DNA of 64,000 nt from an uncultured Pelagibacteraceae bacterium (GTDB lineage Bacteria; Pseudomonadota; Alphaproteobacteria; Pelagibacterales; AG-422-B15): assembly GCA_902577765.1 (NCBI GenBank), contig CACHAK010000004.1, positions 1 through 64,000 of the forward strand, in the 5' to 3' direction. Made by a program: the position numbers and the translations under genes. Below the pieces are notes generated by a model. The model was not told the origin of the DNA. It saw only the letters and a list, made by a program, of their open reading frames with translations, and searched no databases. Below are positions 1-7,464 of this stretch, one piece after another (the stretch's first letter is position 1; every line of letters begins with the position of its first letter).

Positions 1-631
1 TTTACCAAAGCCACTGATTGAAGTAAACGGAAAACCCTTTATAGAATATTCAATAAATATTATGGAGGAGTTAGGCTTTGAGGAAATCTTCATAAATGTT
101 CATTACAAATCTGATCAAATTATCTCGTATTTAAAAAATCTAAATAATCCAAAAATCAAAATTTCCGATGAGACAGATTGCCTATTAGATACTGGTGGTG
201 GAATAAAAAAAATTATGGATGAAAATAAAATAGAACATGCATTTATTTTAAATTGCGACAATTTATGGGTAGACGAAGACACTGTCTTCTTTAGAGAAAT
301 GATAGAAAATTTTCCAAAAGATACAATGTCTTTACTTGCTCTAACGCCTATAGATCTTATAAGTGGCTATGATGGTAAAGGTGATTTTTCATTTACGAAA
401 GATGACTATATACAAAGATATAATGATACAATTAGTAAAGGCTACGTATTTAATGGTGCTCAGATTATTAGAAAAGAAGCATTCAAAGACTTAAAAAGTA
501 ATGTTTTTTCAATTAATGAAGTATGGGATGATTTAATTTCAAAAAATTTGATCAAAGGGTACAAATTCAATAAAAATGTTTTACATCTTGGTACTACAGC
601 AGCTTTAAAAAAATACGACGATAAATTATGA
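1..631 (+). CDS. murU: N-acetylmuramate-1-phosphate uridylyltransferase-like protein (5' end outside window)
   Basis: The frame is open from base 2, before any Met, and reads LPKPLIEVNGKPF, a segment normally found inside sugar-nucleotidyltransferases, so the gene begins outside the window. Further on are LLDTGGGI and a metal-binding-type NCDN. About 209 residues are visible against a usual length near 230-240. By family, MurU transfers UMP to MurNAc-1-phosphate in cytoplasmic peptidoglycan recycling. Other sugar-1-phosphate nucleotidyltransferases share these motifs, so the exact substrate is inferred. The stop overlaps the start of the next gene (ATGA at 628-631), which suggests co-transcription. 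Confidence 0.75.
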   Translation, partial: LPKPLIEVNGKPFIEYSINIMEELGFEEIFINVHYKSDQIISYLKNLNNPKIKISDETDCLLDTGGGIKKIMDENKIEHAFILNCDNLWVDEDTVFFREMIENFPKDTMSLLALTPIDLISGYDGKGDFSFTKDDYIQRYNDTISKGYVFNGAQIIRKEAFKDLKSNVFSINEVWDDLISKNLIKGYKFNKNVLHLGTTAALKKYDDKL

Positions 632-1227
632 TTAAAAGAATAAATATATTTATAATCACCACACTTCTAATGACTATCTCAACTTTAGCATCTGCACAAG
701 ATGACCAGAATCTTGCGAGTTTTATCCTTCGAAATCACGAAGCGAGCGCTCTCCCAACAGTTGGAAACAGTGATGCAGAAATTACAGTTGTAGAATTTTT
801 CGATTATAGATGTGGCTATTGTGGAAAACAGGCAAAAGATTTCGAAAAAATATTAAATGAATCAGAAAATGTTAAAATTGTTTATCTTGAATGGCCAATT
901 TTTGGCGACATATCAGATACAGCAGCAAAAATTGCACTAATTATTTGGGATAATTATCCTGATATGTATTTTGACATTCATAATGGACTAATGAAACTTG
1001 GACCGAGAATGAAAAAAGACTCAATAATTACTCTTTTAAATGAAAACAATTTTGATGGTGAGAAAATTTTTAATCAGGCGTTGGATCAAACTGAGAATGA
1101 AGTGATTAATGAAAATTTTAAATTAGCACAAAGTTTAGGATTAAGAGGAACCCCAGCATCTGTAATTAATGATTCGATTTATCCCTGGTATATTAAATAC
1201 GAAGTGTTAAGTAACTTAGTTAAATAG
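628..1227 (+). CDS. DsbA-family periplasmic thioredoxin-fold protein
   Basis: The 199-residue protein starts with a signal peptide (hydrophobic stretch about residues 7-22, likely cleavage after ASA). A thioredoxin-fold core follows with redox motif CGYC (C62-C65) and the cis-proline motif RGTPA (P176). This resembles DsbA/Com1-type disulfide oxidoreductases that oxidise or isomerise cysteines of exported proteins. The motifs and export signal are seen directly; whether it is oxidase or isomerase cannot be decided. It overlaps the upstream murU-like gene by 4 bases. The several cysteine-rich exported proteins in the window, such as the DUF3604 protein, would be plausible clients. Confidence 0.85.
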   Translation: MIKRINIFIITTLLMTISTLASAQDDQNLASFILRNHEASALPTVGNSDAEITVVEFFDYRCGYCGKQAKDFEKILNESENVKIVYLEWPIFGDISDTAAKIALIIWDNYPDMYFDIHNGLMKLGPRMKKDSIITLLNENNFDGEKIFNQALDQTENEVINENFKLAQSLGLRGTPASVINDSIYPWYIKYEVLSNLVK

Positions 1228-1289
1228 CTATTTCGTAAATAAAATTTCGATGCTTGAATTTCATCACGAATACAGTAACCTCTTTATTA

Positions 1290-1616
1290 ATGATTAATAA
1301 AGCAAAATTTCAAATAGGTTCTATTGTAAAGCATAAGTACTTTGACTTTAGAGGAGTAATTTTTGATGTTGATCCAGAATTTAATAATACTGAAGAATGG
1401 TATCAATCTATTCCGTTACAAGTAAGACCTAGAAAGGATCAACCTTTTTATCATTTGTTAGCCGAAGCGCCTAGCCAACCTTCTTATGTTGCTTACGTCT
1501 CTCAACAAAATTTATTACCAGATGAAACAGATGATCCTGTTTCACATCCACTTGTTGAAGAGATGTTTACTGGTATAAAAAACGGAAAATATATTTCTAA
1601 GACAAAACATAACTAA
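1290..1616 (+). CDS. hspQ: HspQ / YccV-like hemimethylated-DNA-binding heat shock protein
   Basis: A 108-residue protein from the ATG at 1290, beginning MINKAKFQIGSIVKHK, which aligns with the start of E. coli HspQ (105 residues). A TTG at 1254 would add 12 residues without family counterparts, so the internal ATG is preferred. The core FRGVIFDVDPEF and the central PFYHLLAE segment are characteristic of the YccV fold. HspQ is known as a heat-induced specificity factor and substrate of Lon, and the fold was first described as binding hemimethylated oriC DNA. Neither role can be told from sequence here. No clear Shine-Dalgarno sequence is visible. Confidence 0.88.
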   Translation: MINKAKFQIGSIVKHKYFDFRGVIFDVDPEFNNTEEWYQSIPLQVRPRKDQPFYHLLAEAPSQPSYVAYVSQQNLLPDETDDPVSHPLVEEMFTGIKNGKYISKTKHN

Positions 1617-1626
1617 ATTTAATTTA

Positions 1627-2169
1627 ATGAGAAGTTCACTAAAACAAGTATTTGAGCTCGGCCCTCTTGTTGTATTCTTTTATTTTTTTATCAAGACTGG
1701 TAAAATTGAAGAAGCAATTCTACCTCTAATGATTGCTGCAGGAGTTGCAATTGTAGGGTCTTACATTATAGATCGCAAAGTTTCTCCAATGCTGTTGTTT
1801 AGTACTATTTTAATATTTATTTTTGGTGCTTTAACAATTTACTTTAATGATCCCTTTTTTATTAAATTTAAGGTTACCTTGGTTAATCTCATTTTTTCTT
1901 TTGTATTATTTGGTGGTTTATATTTTAAAAAGCCACTATTAAAGTCTTTAATGGGCACTGCAATAAAACTCACTGATTATGGCTGGACACAATTAAGTAA
2001 AAGATGGGCTTTTTTTTTCTTATTCCTGGCAGCTGCCAATGAAATAGTCTATCGAAATTTTTCTGATGCAGTTTGGGTAAATTTCAAATTATTTGGAATT
2101 ATGGGTCTTACTTTTATATTTATTTTCTCGCAAGCATTTTTTATTCAAAAAAACTTGGCCGATAATTAA
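1627..2169 (+). CDS. yciB: Inner membrane septation protein A (YciB family)
   Basis: A 180-residue polytopic membrane protein with about five or six hydrophobic helices. Family signatures are ILPLMIAAGVAIVGSY, KFKVTLVNLIFS, GGLYFKKPLLKSLMG, LTDYGWTQLSKRWAFFF and VNFKLFGIMGLTFIF. YciB (also called IspZ or IspA) is an inner-membrane protein linked to septation and envelope maintenance; its biochemical activity is unknown. Its stop interlocks with that of the opposing EamA gene through a shared TTAA (2166-2169), so no separate terminator fits between them. Confidence 0.92.
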   Translation: MRSSLKQVFELGPLVVFFYFFIKTGKIEEAILPLMIAAGVAIVGSYIIDRKVSPMLLFSTILIFIFGALTIYFNDPFFIKFKVTLVNLIFSFVLFGGLYFKKPLLKSLMGTAIKLTDYGWTQLSKRWAFFFLFLAAANEIVYRNFSDAVWVNFKLFGIMGLTFIFIFSQAFFIQKNLADN

Positions 2170-3041
2170 TTGTTTTTTTCTTTCTCAATAAATTCATCTA
2201 TAAGCCTCCACGTTACAAAAGCAAAGACTATCAGGCCACCCAGCAATTCTATCATCGGAGGTTTTTCTCCAACACCAGCCCATGCCCAAATTGGAGCTAA
2301 GATAGGTTCTAATAGAATGTATAAAGCTGCTCGGTGCGGTGGAATATAGCGAGATCCTATTGTAATAAACATAAAACCAAGACCTACTTGAAATGCACCC
2401 ATAAATAAGACAAGCAACAGGTCTCTTGTGCTTATTGAATGATCTTGAATAATCAATAAGCCAACAATAATAACCAATATACCAGAAAGAAAAGTTGATG
2501 GCATAAAGTCTATATTTGACTGTCTATTAATTAATGTGAGCTGTAATGCAAAACAAATTGGAACACCAAGTATGATTAAATTACCAAGACTGTTAGCTGT
2601 TTCTAATCCCTGCGAAAACATAATTGCAATTCCAATCATTGATCCTGCTATTGCAACAATAGTTTTAGTGCCAACGATTTTTTTTAAAAAAAAGTAACTT
2701 GCTAAGGCAGCCCACAATGGTCCAGTGCTCATTAAAAAAACAGCATTTGCAACAGAGGTGTTGCTCATCCCAAAAACAAAAAAAATATTACTTAGTCCTA
2801 AAATTACAGCAAGTAATAATCCGTCTTTACCAATATTAATAAAGGCTCTAGGTGTTTCAGATTTAAATTTTATTAATATGTAAATTAAAGCTACTAAGCA
2901 AAATGTAATCGATCTATAGGAAGTTACTTGCATTGTAGTTGCATCATCTACAAGTCTAATAAGCAAACCACCAAAACTTAAAAAAAATCCAGCTGCTAGA
3001 AGACAAATTGCACCAAAAATTTCATTGTTGTATTTTTTCAT
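2166..3041 (-). CDS. EamA/DMT-superfamily transporter
   Basis: 291 residues with ten hydrophobic segments arranged as two five-helix EamA repeats, the layout of the drug/metabolite transporter superfamily. The first repeat begins AAGFFLSFGGLLIRL, and the second contains LLEPILAPIWAWAGVGE, the usual motif before the last helices. Members export amino acids, metabolites or nucleotide-sugar-type compounds across the inner membrane. The substrate cannot be predicted. It is the first of three EamA genes in the window and is transcribed towards yciB. Confidence 0.87.
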   Translation of the reverse strand: MKKYNNEIFGAICLLAAGFFLSFGGLLIRLVDDATTMQVTSYRSITFCLVALIYILIKFKSETPRAFINIGKDGLLLAVILGLSNIFFVFGMSNTSVANAVFLMSTGPLWAALASYFFLKKIVGTKTIVAIAGSMIGIAIMFSQGLETANSLGNLIILGVPICFALQLTLINRQSNIDFMPSTFLSGILVIIVGLLIIQDHSISTRDLLLVLFMGAFQVGLGFMFITIGSRYIPPHRAALYILLEPILAPIWAWAGVGEKPPMIELLGGLIVFAFVTWRLIDEFIEKEKNN

Positions 3042-3087
3042 TTTTTCGTAGAAAATATTTCAATACTTATTACTCAATAATCAATTC

Positions 3088-4803
3088 ATGAAAATATTAA
3101 TAAGCTTTTTCTTTTTTACTTTTTTGGTTTCATGTGGTGATCAAAACCAGTCTAATGAGACATTTAGCTCAGATCAAGGATTGTCTCAGGAGCATAAAAA
3201 AGAATTTAAAAAGGATTTAATTGAAGTAACCGAGGATATTTATGTTGGTGTAGGATATGGCCTTGCGAACTCAATTATGATTGAAACGGAAAACAGTTTA
3301 GTCATTGTTGATACATTGGGTTCTGTTGAAAGAGCGGAAGAATTATATCAAGATTTTAAAGAAATTTCAGAAAAACCAATTGTAGCTATCGTTTACACTC
3401 ATAATCATTTAGATCATCTTGGTGGTGCAACTGTTTTCTATAACGAAAATGAAACAGAAATATATGCGCAAGAAAATATAATTTATAATTTAGATAATAT
3501 AGCAACAACTATAAGACCGATAATCTTTCAAAGATCTGCAAGGCAGTTTGGGATACCTCTACCCGAGGAAGAAATAGTTCATCAAGGCATTGGAGGGTTT
3601 TTAGAAATTAATGATCAAGAAACACTTGGCCTTGTCAGACCAACTATACTTTTTGATGATGAGTTAACTATTGAAATTGATAATCTCACATTTGTCTTAG
3701 CACATGTGCCTGGTGAGACAGATGATCATCTATATGTGTGGATACCTAAGAAAAAAGCTGTGATGGTTGGTGATAATTTTTATAGATCATTTGCAAATTT
3801 ATACGCAATAAGAGGTACAAAATTTAGAAATCCTATGGAATGGGTCGATAGTCTCGATAAAATCAGATTACTTAATGCAGAGCATCTGGTTCCAAGTCAC
3901 TCGCGTCCTATAAGTGGAAAAGAAAATGTAGAAAAAGCTCTCACTGATTATAGAGATGGCATTCAGTTTGTTCATGACCAAACTATAAGATATGCAAATA
4001 AAGGATTAACGCCTGATGAGATTGTACAAAAAGTAAAATTACCAAAGCACCTAGCTGAGTCTCCATACTTACAACCTTTTTATGGCTCTATATCGTCTTA
4101 TGTTAGATCAACTTTTAGTGGGTATATTGGCTGGTTTAGTGGAAACATATCTGACCTTCATCCTCTGACTGTTGAAGAGAGAGCTCAAAAATTAGAAGGT
4201 ATGGCTCAAAGGCAAACTAAAATATCCGATGAGGCACAAAATGCTCTTGATAATGGAGAATATCAGTGGGCCTTGGAACTAGCAGATATGTTAATCGCAC
4301 TTGATGCAAACAATACACAAGCCAAAAATATAAAAGCTGCTGCAGCTGATCAATTAGCCAAGTTTCAACTTGCATCTAACGATTACTATTTTTATAAAAC
4401 AGTTGCAGGTGAATTAAGGAATGAAATTGATGTAAATCCATCAACTCCGAATAGTGTTACGTCTGAACAATTACAGGCCACACCAATGAAAGCAATAATG
4501 AAGTCACTTCCCGTAAATCTTAACGCGGATAAATCTGTTGAAATAACAAAAAAATATGAATTTAGATTTATCGATAGCGAAGAAGTATACACTATACATA
4601 TAAGAAAAGGAGTAGCCCAGTTAAGTAAAATACCAGATTCTAGTGCTGAAGTTAAAGTCATCACTGATCAACAAACTCTTAAGGAAGTATTTGCCGGTCT
4701 AAAAAATGTAGCTGCTATCTCTCTTCTCCTAGCAAATAACACGATCGAAGTAGAAGGTGGAAAACTTGAATTTCTAAAATTCTTGGGATTATTTACCGAT
4801 TAG
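3088..4803 (+). CDS. Alkylsulfatase-like metallo-beta-lactamase-fold lipoprotein
   Basis: 571 residues. The N-terminus is a lipoprotein signal (lipobox LVSC, Cys16). A metallo-beta-lactamase domain follows with the dinuclear zinc motif THNHLDHLGG (H105, H107, D109, H110), GDN and SHS. Next come an alkylsulfatase-type helical dimerisation region (around NGEYQWALELADM, about residues 360-435) and a C-terminal SCP2-like sterol-carrier fold (about 450-570). This order matches SdsA1/BDS1 alkylsulfatases, which hydrolyse primary alkyl sulfates to alcohols. Those enzymes are usually about 650 residues, so this is somewhat short. A lipid-anchored location would suit scavenging of sulfated organics, but the substrate is inferred. 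Confidence 0.85.
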   Translation: MKILISFFFFTFLVSCGDQNQSNETFSSDQGLSQEHKKEFKKDLIEVTEDIYVGVGYGLANSIMIETENSLVIVDTLGSVERAEELYQDFKEISEKPIVAIVYTHNHLDHLGGATVFYNENETEIYAQENIIYNLDNIATTIRPIIFQRSARQFGIPLPEEEIVHQGIGGFLEINDQETLGLVRPTILFDDELTIEIDNLTFVLAHVPGETDDHLYVWIPKKKAVMVGDNFYRSFANLYAIRGTKFRNPMEWVDSLDKIRLLNAEHLVPSHSRPISGKENVEKALTDYRDGIQFVHDQTIRYANKGLTPDEIVQKVKLPKHLAESPYLQPFYGSISSYVRSTFSGYIGWFSGNISDLHPLTVEERAQKLEGMAQRQTKISDEAQNALDNGEYQWALELADMLIALDANNTQAKNIKAAAADQLAKFQLASNDYYFYKTVAGELRNEIDVNPSTPNSVTSEQLQATPMKAIMKSLPVNLNADKSVEITKKYEFRFIDSEEVYTIHIRKGVAQLSKIPDSSAEVKVITDQQTLKEVFAGLKNVAAISLLLANNTIEVEGGKLEFLKFLGLFTD

Positions 4804-4805
4804 TT

Positions 4806-5255
4806 ATGGGCCAAAAACAATCATTTATTTTAGGTGGACTTGGATTAATTCCATTTATCTTAATTTTAATTGCCTGCGCAATATCACCTCCAACTGAAGA
4901 ATTGTATGGATTACTTTTATTTATTTATGTTGCATATGCAGCAATCATCTCATCATTTCTGGGTGGTATTCAGTGGGGCCTAATCACAGCTTTTGCAGAC
5001 AAAATTTACTACCTCTTTATTCCACTTTTTATTTCTGTTATGCCCCCATTGATTGCTTGGGCCGCACTTTTGAGTATTGAGAATTTAAGTCTCTCATTAG
5101 GTTTAATTCTTGTAAGCTTTCTAATATCTGCAGTTCATGATTATTACTTGTATCAACAACAAAAAATCTCACAATTATGGTTTATAACAATGAGAATATC
5201 TCTTTCATCAATAGTGATAGTTATTACGAGCCTGATGTTTTTATTTGTTTTTTAA
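4806..5255 (+). CDS. DUF3429-family membrane protein
   Basis: A 149-residue protein with about five hydrophobic helices and the family motif FLGGIQWG near the middle. DUF3429 proteins are small inner-membrane proteins of unknown function, common in Proteobacteria. The gene starts two bases after the alkylsulfatase-like stop, so the two are probably co-transcribed. The stop interlocks with the opposing HupE-like gene through TTAA at 5252-5255. No catalytic residues stand out. Confidence 0.8.
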   Translation: MGQKQSFILGGLGLIPFILILIACAISPPTEELYGLLLFIYVAYAAIISSFLGGIQWGLITAFADKIYYLFIPLFISVMPPLIAWAALLSIENLSLSLGLILVSFLISAVHDYYLYQQQKISQLWFITMRISLSSIVIVITSLMFLFVF

Positions 5256-6475
5256 GCTATGAGTCTTTGAATAAAAAAGAAGAAACCAAAGAAAACAACC
5301 GCAAAGAATGAAAGATTTTTCATGACTTCTATTATTTTTGTAATTTTTAATGTCATTAATAATTTGTATATTAATAAAATTAATAAGACAAAAATTATTT
5401 GACCTACTTCTACCCCTAAATTGAAACCTAACAATCCAGAGAAAATATTTTCACTACTTATTTTTGAGCCAAGTAAAAATCCTCCAAAACCAAATCCATG
5501 AATAAGTCCAAAAATAATTGTTATAATAGATAGCAAATTATTTTCTGAATTTAAATTTTTAAGTAAGTAAAAATAACCCAGAGAAAATAGAAGTATTCCT
5601 AATATTAAGAAATATGGGAAATTTGGATTGATTAAATTGCCAAATATTAAAAGTAATAAACTTAGTGTTGTTATAAAGATCATACTTACTCTATGATCAT
5701 TATTTTCTTTATACAAATATTCTAAGCCCACGAACATTATTGTGTAACCAATTAATGCTTCAACCAAAGATGATTTTACTTGAATAATATTTATTACTGA
5801 AAGTGATAATGTTAAACTGTGTCCAATAGTAAATCCAGTAATAACCAGAAGCAATCGTTTTAAATTTGTTACTAAAAGTAACAGCCCAAGAATAAATAGC
5901 AAGTGATCATAACCACTTAGAATATGATCAAGACCCAAAGAAAAAAATTTATAAAAACTATTTGAGAAACTATTATTTTCTTTCTTTTCACTTAAATTAA
6001 TTGACTGATCATTAAAAAATAAGGCTTTTTCAGTATATAAATTATTGTCAATGTATATGCGTGCTATATGAATATGGCTTTGTACAAGATTAAATAGTGC
6101 ATTATTAATAATTTTAATTTCTTTGTCTGATGGACATTCAAAACTTAGTGCGAGATTTAAACTTCCTTCCTGCGTATTTAGTTCTTTAACTTTATCTACA
6201 AGAGAACAATCATTGCCTTCTGAGGTGACTTTTAGGTGTTGGCTGAGATAGATTTTGAACACATCTGTCTCACTTAAATTTTCTTCAAACATAATTTTTT
6301 GATAGTTTTCGACTTGAAAAATACGAGTAGATTCTAGTGTTAAAATAGAAAAATTTGCCTCAACTTTGTTATCTACCACATTCCATTTAGAGAATGATTC
6401 GCTGAAGTAGTGGGCATTCAACGGCGATGAAAGAAAAAAGAAGATTATGACTATGTTTGAAATAATGAAATTCAT
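5252..6475 (-). CDS. HupE/UreJ-family membrane protein with periplasmic N-domain
   Basis: 407 residues: a signal peptide (cleavage near PLNA-H), an exported domain of about 165 residues, then seven or so membrane helices. The membrane part carries SGYDHLLFILGLLLLV and GFTIGHSLTL, the hallmarks of HupE/UreJ proteins, several of which transport nickel or cobalt. The C-terminal motif GLIHGFGFGG also fits. In the long (HupE/UreJ_2) form the substrate is unproven. The gene lies three bases downstream of the parvulin-like gene and is probably co-transcribed with it. Confidence 0.85.
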   Translation of the reverse strand: MNFIISNIVIIFFFLSSPLNAHYFSESFSKWNVVDNKVEANFSILTLESTRIFQVENYQKIMFEENLSETDVFKIYLSQHLKVTSEGNDCSLVDKVKELNTQEGSLNLALSFECPSDKEIKIINNALFNLVQSHIHIARIYIDNNLYTEKALFFNDQSINLSEKKENNSFSNSFYKFFSLGLDHILSGYDHLLFILGLLLLVTNLKRLLLVITGFTIGHSLTLSLSVINIIQVKSSLVEALIGYTIMFVGLEYLYKENNDHRVSMIFITTLSLLLLIFGNLINPNFPYFLILGILLFSLGYFYLLKNLNSENNLLSIITIIFGLIHGFGFGGFLLGSKISSENIFSGLLGFNLGVEVGQIIFVLLILLIYKLLMTLKITKIIEVMKNLSFFAVVFFGFFFFIQRLIA

Positions 6476-6478
6476 TAT

Positions 6479-7381
6479 TTATTTAAAATCATACCTTGTG
6501 ATGGATGAATTTTCTTTTAAGTATTTAAGGTAATCTTTTAATTTTTGATCATCTAGCTGATTGTTATAATCAAATATAATACTCTCTTTAATTTCCTCAA
6601 AGTAATCATCATTCACTTCTAATTTTTGAATATCGTATAATTTAAAAATATAAAATCCATTGGTTCCAAAAATTGGTTCAGAAACGGAACTTATCTCCAT
6701 TAAGCTTATTTGATTACAAATACCTTTGCCTAATAATTGTTCACAATCTTTGATATTGATTAATTTTTGAGGCACATCAAACAAATTATTTTCGTTATAC
6801 TTTTGCTTTACCTCAGAAAAAGCTTTAGTTTCTAATTCAAGATTTATTTTATTTATTTTTGTTTCAAGGGTTTTTAGATCAGACTCAGTTCCTAACAAAA
6901 CAGAATTAAGATTATTTGATTTTAAAAAAATAAAATCAAATTTAATTTTTTCTGTTGGTGCGTATTTTTTTATATTTGTTTTAAAATATTTCCTTACATC
7001 AGCTTCAGTAATCTGGTTATCTTCAACTTGAATAATAAAATCAATGACCTGAGTAATCATTTCTTTTCTCACACCAATATCTTTTTTATGTAGATTTAAC
7101 TCTATGCCCCTTTGAACTAAGAGTTCCTCCTCAATCATACGTTCAAGAAGAAGATCAAGTATTTCAAAATCGTTACTAAGATCTAAATCAGCTCCAAGAT
7201 TAGTTGCATATCTGAGAAATTGGTCTTCTGTGATTACTGTCTCATTCACTAAAGCTACAGCTTTTTTATTATTAAGAGTTAAATTATCATTGAAACTAAT
7301 TGTATCGTAAAAAATCAAAAACAGCCCTGCTAATATTGCAGTAAAAAATAATACATTCAGTTTATTAAAAATTTTCATCAT
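6479..7381 (-). CDS. Membrane-anchored parvulin-type peptidyl-prolyl isomerase
   Basis: 300 residues. An N-terminal hydrophobic anchor (about residues 9-27) is followed by a SurA-N-like helical chaperone region (MIEEELLVQRGIEL) and a C-terminal parvulin-like domain ending in PIFGTNGFYIFKLYDI. By family it would assist folding of exported proteins. It is upstream of the HupE/UreJ-like gene (three-base gap) and divergent from the DUF3604 gene. I recall the same trio being neighbours in other marine bacteria, so a shared process is inferred. The parvulin core is poorly conserved and isomerase activity is uncertain. Confidence 0.8.
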   Translation of the reverse strand: MMKIFNKLNVLFFTAILAGLFLIFYDTISFNDNLTLNNKKAVALVNETVITEDQFLRYATNLGADLDLSNDFEILDLLLERMIEEELLVQRGIELNLHKKDIGVRKEMITQVIDFIIQVEDNQITEADVRKYFKTNIKKYAPTEKIKFDFIFLKSNNLNSVLLGTESDLKTLETKINKINLELETKAFSEVKQKYNENNLFDVPQKLINIKDCEQLLGKGICNQISLMEISSVSEPIFGTNGFYIFKLYDIQKLEVNDDYFEEIKESIIFDYNNQLDDQKLKDYLKYLKENSSITRYDFK

Positions 7382-7464
7382 TATAGAGAGATTAGCATAT
7401 GTTTTTTTATCATTATAATGAAAATACTTTTGACATAAGCAGTGCCAGAACTATACTTTTTTAT

